A program made the translations under genes and the position numbers. Below are positions 56,716 to 64,000 of a DNA stretch of 64,000 nucleotides, piece after piece. The DNA is from Xenoacremonium recifei (taxonomy: Eukaryota; Ascomycota; Sordariomycetes; Hypocreales; Nectriaceae): contig WOFQ01000003.1 of assembly GCA_012184525.1 (NCBI GenBank), positions 868,001-932,000 on the forward strand, given 5' to 3'. Below the pieces are notes generated by a model. It saw only the letters and a list, made by a program, of their open reading frames with translations. It was not told the DNA's origin and did not search any database. How positions within the stretch are numbered: the first letter of the stretch is position 1; each line of letters starts with the position of its first letter.

Positions 56716-57669
56716 TCATGTTCGCTGGGGAGCAATCTGGGCAACCTCGCTGATCCAGGGGAGGCCAAGCTTCTTCATCTCGACAGCAAGCTGAAAGAGG
56801 TAGTCCAAGCTCTCACACTGCGTTTTCGCCTTATGAACATTGTCGCCCCAGACGTAGACGCCATGTCTCCGAACAAGAACAGCATAAGTGTCGGGGTATT
56901 GCTCCATCGCCTCCTCCAGATACTCAGTCAGATCCTCCTCATGCGGGGTATTCTCAATAACCGGGATGCGCAGGGTGTCATGGTAACCCAGGTTGCCCTT
57001 CTTCGTCATGCCACGCCCAAAGCCCTTGATCTGCTCGATGTTGTTGATCTCAAAGACCTTGTTCTTGCCAGAGCCCTCGGCTTCAAGGAGCAGCGTGACG
57101 AGCACGGCCCATTGCGAGTGCGTGTGGATGCAGCAGCCGGCGTTGCGGCGGGTGAAGGCTGCGAGGAAGAGCGGCGTGCACTGCGACGGCTTGTAGCAGG
57201 GTGGTGCGCGCAGGTAAGTGCGCTCACGGTAGTCTTGGTCCTTCTGGGCGGAGAGTGAGAGGACGTAGATGTCGGTGTGCTTCATGAGCTCCTTCTGGAC
57301 GCCTGAGGGGGCGATGTAAACCATGTCACTAGAGCCATCGTCAGTATATCAAAATTCTCATGGTTATTCAGTGAGCCAATGGCTCCCGCTTAAGATGGGT
57401 TGCAAGTAAAGGTGTGTGATATCTCCGCCTTGACGTTTATATCAGACTTACTCTTCTCGAATCGAGCATCCTCCGCCCGTACCCGTGACCCAGCCCAATG
57501 TCCAGAACTTTGCACATAGCGAAGGGATCAGATTGGCCGGGTGCTCGGGGTTGGCTGATGTGATGAGGGCATCGGGCGACGTCTCGCTGGCGGGCGCGTC
57601 ATTGTCACCTTTTTCCTCAGCCGCGTCTGCCTTTTTGGCCCCGCGGAAGCTGAGCACACGGTTGAACAT
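56716..57669 (-). CDS. MDE1: Methylthioribulose-1-phosphate dehydratase
   Basis: Second enzyme-level step of methionine salvage after MTA breakdown: dehydrates methylthioribulose-1-phosphate. Two exons: 57669-57452 and 57328-56716; 276 aa. Class II aldolase fold: LGWVTGTGGGCSIRE before the intron, DDMVYIAPSGVQKELM after it, a Zn-binding HTHS (CCIHTHSQWA) and RRHGVYVWG further on. YLRAPPCYKPSQCTPLF is typical of MtnB proteins. Residues 1-40 are extra and acidic/Ala-rich. Upstream of ATG 57669 the frame stays open without another ATG. Confidence 0.93.
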
Positions 57670-60600
57670 GGTTTGAGGGGCTAAGCGAGAGCAGAAGCGG
57701 CAATTGGTCCGTGTGAGGGTTGCTGTTTGACGATACGTTGTCTTGGAGGAGTTCAATGGCAGATTGTTGAAGCTTGAAAGTCTATCAACTGAAAATTGAC
57801 GTCTTCCTAGTAGCCGATTGCGCTTGCCCGCATTTCCAGTTGCCACCAAAAAGAGCTTGTTCTATTGCCCAGTGACGCAGCAGCAGTCCAGCACGAGGCT
57901 CCAGAAAGCCCACCGCGGGCGGCTCCCCTACTGGAAGACGGCGAAAAAATATTCCCCAGCCTGAGTCGAGGGTCCATCAGAAAAGCTCCCCAAAGATCCA
58001 TTGAAGAGACTAGTCCATCAGCCCTGCTATGCTAGCCGGAGCCGAGCCGGTCGATTGACTTAGGTAAGCCAAAGGTCTCCGGCTCAGAACGGGAAGCTGT
58101 GGGGACGGGCGGTCGCTTCCAGGCGTGAATGCCTGAGGGATGGATACATACAGAATTCGGTACCTGAACTTTACCGCGTTGGAGATGGTGAGCACAGCAA
58201 CTCAAAATCACAAGCAAACAAACAAAACATAAAAAAAAAGTCTGACCATCAACCCCCAACGCGCCTCTTCCGCTCGAATTTCAGGACCAGATCGAGAGGG
58301 TGCCAGGGGTCATGTCAGGAAAACTCAAAACCTGGCACACAATCACTCACCCGCAAACACAAGTCCCACACGCCGCCGCGGCCCAAATCTTGCACTAATC
58401 AGGCCCGTCTTAGCGGTCCCAAGTATAACTCAGGGTGACGATGATGGACTCGCCGCTCGCCTATGAATAGATTCAGCGCCCACGGCACAGGCGGCATGGG
58501 GGGTGACTCGAGCAGCCGACGGGGAAGACGGATACAGGAAGCCTGGTCGTATAGGCACGGCATTCAGCAGATTTTCATCCCGTCCTTCGCGAGTTCTCTG
58601 CACATCACATAGAGTCAGCATTGGAGGGGCTCCCAGTGCATGAACTGGTCCCTCTGGTCCATCTCGTCAACAATCGAGATGTTCTTTGTTTCGAGCTTCG
58701 GTTCAGCTGCCTCCTGTGGTCTTGCACCGCCGCTGTTGGCGTCCCACTGGACCACTCGCGCGATGTTCCGTTCGCCTCTTCTCATCCGCCAGCGAGGCCC
58801 CCTGTCGAGAAATTGAATTTGAACGGCGGTCTTTGGCGAGGTGCCGGGATGGATGACTGGGGGCGTGCTGGCTCGTATTCATGCACGGTCGACACCCACC
58901 AAACAGAGGCCCTGGACGGTGGCCAGCTTGCCAGCTAATCCCCTGTGCCGCCTGGCTAACATTTACAGTTGTCACTCGTGCAATCAGCAAGTCACCATAC
59001 AGGTGCCGACACGCGTCGGGAGACGCGCCCCGATGGCCGTTGTCGATGCACGTCCGTCGCGGTGCAGATGTTGCCCAACGGCCACCAACGCCTTCAACAG
59101 GGACGGCCTGCAGCAGCAGCAGAATGTGCAGTGATCCGAGTTCATCTGTTGGCCCTGCAGCACAGATGGACGGTGGCGTGCCGCAGTCCCACGCGTGGAA
59201 TGTCGGCCATCGCATGAAGCCGTTTGTGTGTCGTGCACCTGGAAATTCCTGCTTTCTTCCTGGTCATGTGCCACACCGTGGTGCAGATCCTTCCGTCCCT
59301 CATCGGTGATATTCCTCGCCGAGACGACTGAATGGCATCTTCCAAGGTCTGCGTGCCAACGGCCAAGATTCTCTCGTTGTGACGGTGACTGCGAACTGGA
59401 TTCCAGCTCTCCACTATACCCCGAGGTTATTAATGCCAGGCCGGAGGGCAAGACAACCCCTGAAACAGGCCCATCTCCAATCGTCCGCGAGAGACCAGCG
59501 CTAGTGCCGGCAACCAGGCGCCGAGCTGGACCAGCCTGGCAGGGCTTCTGGAGGAACGTCATTTGGATATCATCTGGTGGACTGGACGAGATGTTCTGCT
59601 GCAGAACCATCCTCGCCCGCAGCGGTGAGAGCATTGTCGAGCAAGCAATGGCGGACAGGATGGGAGTGCAGAACAGATGCTGCACATGCACGCAGACACA
59701 CAGAGACACACAGCCGCCACCGCGGTGGGCTATGCTTCTGTCGGTAGCTGGCCGGCTGGTGGAGCTGAGGTGCTGAGAGGTCAACACAACACGAGCCGAC
59801 ATGGAGGGACGGGCTGGTGGAGGCTATACATGTCCGTCCATCCATCCATCCATGGCCTCGCCTCGCCTCGCCTCGACATCACGCTCCTATTCCGTTTGCC
59901 TCCCACAGCCCTTCATCAAACCGCAAGATTCAAACAAGCAGTTTCCAGAAGGCACGAGCAGAAGATGAGGGATCTGCGATGAACCGAAATTCCGTCCAAG
60001 CCCTCTCACTGGGCCTCATCAGGTCATCGCCCAGGCACGGCAAATTAGCCCGCCGGATCATGGCTTGCAAATTTAAAATTGAGGTCCGGCGAGCTTTTCC
60101 CCAGACACTAGGCACTAGGCTCGCCCCTGTCACATTCGATCGACAACCTTGCTCGCGCCCGCCGTGGCACCCCTGGCGGCCCTTGTCTGGGACCTCCTCT
60201 GGGCATTGGCCGTGATCCAACGAATCTCACGGCCACAGGGGTGCTTGTGGACTCGCCCAGACACGAAGAGAGTTCTTCCAGCACCAGCTGGAGGCGCTGT
60301 CGAGAGAGAGGTGAGGGCCCTGCGAGGGCCGGCGGATGCAGGACCCAGAATCCAAGACACCAGTCCCAAGCAAAAGCAACCCGGAGCAGGGGTCAGGGCC
60401 AGCTCGACGCAGGGGAACAGTTCAGCCAGGCCAAAGTCAGGCAGTCTCAGTCAAAAGTCACCCAGCAGAGTTCTCCCGCACACACCCCCCCTGGGTTGGC
60501 TTGGATTGGTATGGTTTGTTGGTCCGGACAGACGAGGTGGCTTGCTCTTAAAGGACGGAGGCTTCCCCAGCGCGTCGTCGATGAGTCTTCCTTTCCCTCC

Positions 60601-60739
60601 TCCCCAACCTTGCTGCTCTCCAACCTTCGTTCGTTAAGACACAGGCCTCGCTTCTGCTTCCTCACGCTCTTTCGTCTCGGAACAAGACTTTACCAGGAAC
60701 TTATAATTCTATAATATCAACCCACCAACACCCGTCAAG
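57670..60739. other. 3.1-kb gene-free region between MDE1 and GPI-protein gene
   Basis: Divergent intergenic region. Long open frames exist on both strands (for example 58984-59802 minus and 59195-59776 plus), but they overlap each other, are low in recognisable motifs and look like GC-rich chance frames. It contains a (CATC)n-type run at 59837-59852 and (CCTCG)4 at 59856-59875. A non-coding RNA or a long regulatory region cannot be excluded. Confidence 0.4.
59837..59875. repeat. Adjacent microsatellites (TCCA)4 and (CCTCG)4
   Basis: A TCCA run is followed within a few bases by four perfect CCTCG copies (59856-59875). Confidence 0.85.
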
Positions 60740-61438
60740 ATGCGTTTCACCTCCGTCTTCCTGTCTGGCGCCTTCGCCATCCTCGCCAGCGCTGCCTCCA
60801 GCTCTGCTGCTGCTAGCTCTGCTGCCGCCACCGTCGCGACTGCTACCTACTCCCTGACCCCCGCCGAGTCCTCGCAGGCTTCTTGCATTGCTGCCTGTGA
60901 CGCTGGTGATGTCGACTGCCAGTCCCACTGCATCACTGTACGTATATGCCCGGCGCGGAGCTGCCAGACTTTGAAAAGTCAAGACGAGACTAACACGTGC
61001 TTTCAGGTTCCCTCCCCCAACGGCTCCCAGGTGAACGCCACCACCGAGTGTGTTGCCAACTGTGACCAGGGCAACGGCTCTGCCGCCGCGAACAAGGCCT
61101 ACGGCGAGTGTGTCCAGGGCTGCATCGAGCAGCACTACTACGCCAGCTCCGAGGGTACCCCCGAGGCCACTGGCGGCTCGGGCAGCAGCGGTAACAGCGG
61201 CAGCTCTGCTTCTGGCGCTGCTGCTACCGCCACCGGCTCCGCTGCCTCTGCTACCGGCACCTCTGGCTCCAAGAAGACTGGCAGCAGCAAGGCTACTGGC
61301 ACCGCTTCGGGCTCCAGCTCCGCGACTGGCACTGCCTCCGGCACTGCGGCTTCGGCCTCCAGCACTGGCGGCGCTGCTTCCCTCGCTGCCGGCTCCGTCT
61401 CCCTGCTCGGCCTCGTTGCCGCCGTCTTCGCTCTGTAA
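60740..61438 (+). CDS. GPI-anchored-type cell-wall protein with four CxxxC motifs
   Basis: Two exons: 60740-60937 and 61007-61438; 209 aa. A signal peptide (MRFTSVFLSGAFAILASAAS) precedes a small domain with four CxxxC pairs: CIAAC, CQSHC, CVANC and CVQGC. A Ser/Thr/Gly/Ala-rich stalk (about 115-185), likely O-glycosylated, leads to a hydrophobic C-terminus (SLAAGSVSLLGLVAAVFAL) that looks like a GPI-anchor signal. Surface location is inferred. The 69-nt intron is in frame and stop-free; if retained it adds 23 residues including three Cys. Strong codon bias toward C-ending codons suggests high expression. No enzymatic domain; exact function unknown. Confidence 0.8.
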   Translation: MRFTSVFLSGAFAILASAASSSAAASSAAATVATATYSLTPAESSQASCIAACDAGDVDCQSHCITVRICPARSCQTLKSQDETNTCFQVPSPNGSQVNATTECVANCDQGNGSAAANKAYGECVQGCIEQHYYASSEGTPEATGGSGSSGNSGSSASGAAATATGSAASATGTSGSKKTGSSKATGTASGSSSATGTASGTAASASSTGGAASLAAGSVSLLGLVAAVFAL

Positions 61439-63021
61439 GCGGGCTGCTCGATGGCCGTTTACGATGTTGGGATGGAGTAATGGGATCGTCTTATTTCTGG
61501 GATGTAATGATGTGTGGTGTTGACAGAGACCATGACACTGGAGGATTTACCCCGCGCAAGGTCCACTGGAGGACTGGTTATTACTTCATGGACAAATTAG
61601 GACAATTGCTTCGTTCATATAGCTCTGGTACATGGGGCGTGAATGGGAACTGTTGTTGACTTGGAATATCAATACTACCTCTTGTATTACCCATGACTTG
61701 CAATGGTGTTTTGCGACTATGTGAATCAGGTCTTGTGAAGCGTGGTTTGAAGCGGCCGTTTCATCCGAAACCAAACATGAGCTAACTGCTAGCTTCCAGA
61801 GCCCGAGCTTGTGGTGCCATTGAGACACATTGGTTCCAGATTATGCTCAGCCTACAACACATTGGCCTACATGTGATGATACGAGTTGTTCGGAAGAGGG
61901 GGAAGGCGCAATGACGTGCATCGAATTCATATGACATACGCACAATGAAATCCCGCCATTACTCGACTTCCTGAATCGGAATCTCCAGCTGCTCCGGGGC
62001 GGCTGTCATGATGGGCGCCCCCAAAACCAATATTTCCCCGTCATGCATATTGGAGAATGGGGCTGCTTGAACCCCCAAATCCTCCCGAACAGGGCATAAG
62101 CGCGTCCGATGTACGTGGCATCTTGGCCGTCTCATCAAGCTTCAAATATTCTATCACGAGGCGTCGAGGTTTAAGTGGCGTCTAGATAGGCGCAATTGAG
62201 GGGTCCTCGGCGGGAATTGAGTTCTATGAAGAGTCCTGATGTCATGTCGGGTTATCCCGAATGAAGCCTTTCAGAGGGCCTGATAAAGACAGTGCTCAGC
62301 GAGCGGTGCTATGGGCGAATCACAGCCCGCACAGTGAACATCTGGCCTCTGGAGCCCACCTGCATATAGACAGATAATCACAGTACCGGGACAACGTTCG
62401 GAGCAGGCCCCGTCTTGGGCGAGGCTGAACGTGAGGAAACGCACGTGTCTGGCTGGTTCATGCGGGAGAGAATGAACACGTAGCCTCTTGCCGGCTCGCC
62501 AGCTGCCCGAATCGCAAAACTATCGGCCCCAAAGTGTCACAGAAGAGGCGCCATGGAAGAATCTCGAAAAGAGGCCCCACCCCGGTATATACATAGGGAG
62601 CTCTGAAGTGCGGGGGCTGTGGACTGAAGAGCCGCTGAAGCGACCCTGTAGCTGTAGCGAGCGGGCTTTTGCAGGCGTTTAGCTTCAGGTAGCTTCTACG
62701 TTCTACGTGTCCTCAACAGCGGCCGTGCCTCCCCCGACGAGCGAGACCAGCTCTCCACTTAAACTTCCCAAGGCGCCACCTGTTTCTTCCTCTCCTTCCT
62801 CGAGATCTCCTTCACTCTTGGACCTCCTCGAGCCAACGCCCGCCGAGAAGCTCTAGACGATTTGTCTTCATTCGATTCTCTCTGCTTTCTTCCCCCTTTT
62901 GTCTCGTGCGAACCCGGACCTGCTCTGCGCCGTGCGCCTCGGTTCCTCCCGCACTCACCTCAAGTTGTGACGTCGTCTTGCGGCTCAGCTGCTTTAGAGA
63001 CATCCTCCCACCACCACCACG
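61439..63021. promoter_or_regulatory. Intergenic / calnexin promoter
   Basis: 1.6 kb between same-strand genes. It contains a CACGTG palindrome at 62442-62447 and, at 62703-62713, an 11-mer matching 9 of 11 positions of the Aspergillus HacA site CANRNTGKCCT. Either could carry unfolded-protein control, but both matches are weak. No coding frame is supported. Confidence 0.4.
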
Positions 63022-64000
63022 ATGAAGTTCAACTCGGTTGCCGCGGCCATGTCGGCGGCCCTGCTCGCCGGCAGCGTGCACGCCGAGGACGTCGCCGATG
63101 AGGCGTCGCCCGCCGTTCCCGAGCTTCCTACTTTTACTGTACGTTTCCGCGATGGCTGATGAAGCTTCCCCGTGCGCACGCATGATGCGACGCTCAGCCC
63201 TTCAGCATCCCTCCCGCAGAGCCATTGACCGCTGACATCGCCGCCGCAGCCCACCACGCTCAAGGCCGACTTCCTGGAGCAGTTCACGGACGATTGGGAC
63301 CAGCGATGGAAGCCTTCCCACGCCACGAAGGACACCTCGGGCGATGAGGAGGAATGGGCCTACGTCGGTGAATGGGCGGTCGAGGAGCCCACCAAGTTCA
63401 AGGGCATGGAGGGCGACAAGGGTCTTGTCGTCAAGAACCCGGCTGCCCACCATGCCATCTCGGCCAAGTTCCCCGCCAAGATTGACAACAAGGACAAGAC
63501 TCTTGTTGTCCAGTACGAGGTCAAGCTTCAGAGTAAGTCTCTAACAGCTACAGCTTGCTGTCCATTCTTCGCAGGCACACGACAATGCTAATTCGTCTGC
63601 AGACGGCCTCGAGTGCGGTGGTGCTTACATGAAGCTCCTCCGGGACAACAAGGCTCTTCACCAGGAGGAGTTCTCCAACACCACTCCCTACGTTATCATG
63701 TTCGGTCCCGACAAGTGCGGCCACACCAACAAGATTCACTTCATCTTCAACCACAAGAACCCCAAGACGGGCGAGTACGAGGAGAAGCACCTGAGCGCTC
63801 CCCCCACGGCCAAGATCACCAAGACCACCGAGCTCTACACGCTCATCGTCCACCCCAACAACACCTACATCATGAAGGTCAACGGCGACGAGGTCAAGGC
63901 TGGATCCCTCCTGGAGGACTTCAAGCCCGCCGTCAACCCCCCGGCCGAGATTGACGATCCTGAGGACTCCAAGCCTGAGGACTGGGTTGACCAGGCCCGC
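63022..64000 (+). CDS. CNX1: Calnexin, 5' part (runs off the window)
   Basis: ER membrane lectin chaperone that holds monoglucosylated glycoproteins for folding. Exons seen: 63022-63138, 63250-63532 and 63603 to the window end, still open. The signal peptide (MKFNSVAAAMSAALLAGSVHA) is followed by the globular lectin domain: ADFLEQFTDDWDQRWKPS, LVVQYEVKLQNGLECGGAYMK with the first disulfide Cys, and FGPDKCGHTNKIHFIF with its partner. The last visible segment (IDDPEDSKPEDWVDQAR) begins the Pro-rich P-domain repeats. The transmembrane helix and tail lie beyond the edge; calreticulin is less likely because fungi of this group usually carry calnexin. Confidence 0.93.

Noticed and set aside
57669..57849. 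N-terminal mitochondrial-type extension of MDE1
   Set aside because: The frame is open but has no ATG upstream of 57669; only a GTG.
58984..59802. 272-codon minus-strand frame in the 3-kb gap
   Set aside because: Cys/Ser/His-rich with no motif, and other frames overlap it on both strands; most likely chance.

Overview
The window is nuclear DNA of a filamentous ascomycete, most likely a Sordariomycete (Hypocreales is a guess from gene content). Genes are dense, on both strands, mostly single-copy eukaryotic housekeeping genes. Most have one to four short introns (about 47-190 nt) with GTAAGT/GTGAGT-type donors, CTAAC-like branch points and CAG/TAG acceptors. No rRNA, tRNA, CRISPR array, bacterial operon or intact transposon was seen. 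Exon coordinates come from splice-site reading and frame continuity; none was checked against transcripts.

Layout. 0.7-28.8 kb is a conserved block: RAD21 cohesin (-), PMR1 Golgi Ca2+/Mn2+ pump (+), COG4 tether (+), SUA5 tRNA t6A enzyme (+), zeta-COP RET3 (-) divergent from MCM4 (+), a cystathionine gamma-synthase-like PLP enzyme (-), the polyphosphate polymerase VTC4 (-) divergent from the arginine methyltransferase RMT2 (+), hexokinase (-), and the purine enzyme ADE8 (+).

28.9-44.8 kb looks like an accessory island between ADE8 and OST1. It holds an F-box protein whose C-terminus is encoded by a 28-bp tandem repeat, a fragmentary unknown gene, an arylsulfotransferase-family protein, an intronless bacterial-looking UDP-glucuronate 4-epimerase-like enzyme, two type II membrane glycosyltransferase-like proteins (one with an unresolved exon junction) and a secreted S41-family protease. 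Short decayed repeat copies lie between these genes. The combination (sugar-nucleotide epimerase, glycosyltransferases, sulfotransferase, secreted hydrolase) suggests an extracellular or cell-surface glycan locus and is the best candidate here for an undescribed system; that is inference.

44.8-64.0 kb returns to conserved genes: OST1 (+), a Zn2Cys6 regulator (+), a tiny His/Arg/Tyr-rich protein (+), eisosome PIL1 (+), inorganic pyrophosphatase (+), mitoribosomal mL53 (-) divergent from SEC20 (+), MDE1 of methionine salvage (-), a GPI-type wall protein with four CxxxC motifs (+), and the 5' part of calnexin (+), cut by the window edge. A secretory-pathway theme recurs (PMR1, COG4, RET3, SEC20, OST1, calnexin), but the genes are scattered and show no operon-like grouping. 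SUA5 and pyrophosphatase both carry an upstream in-frame ATG with a mitochondrial-presequence-like extension, suggesting dual targeting by alternative starts.
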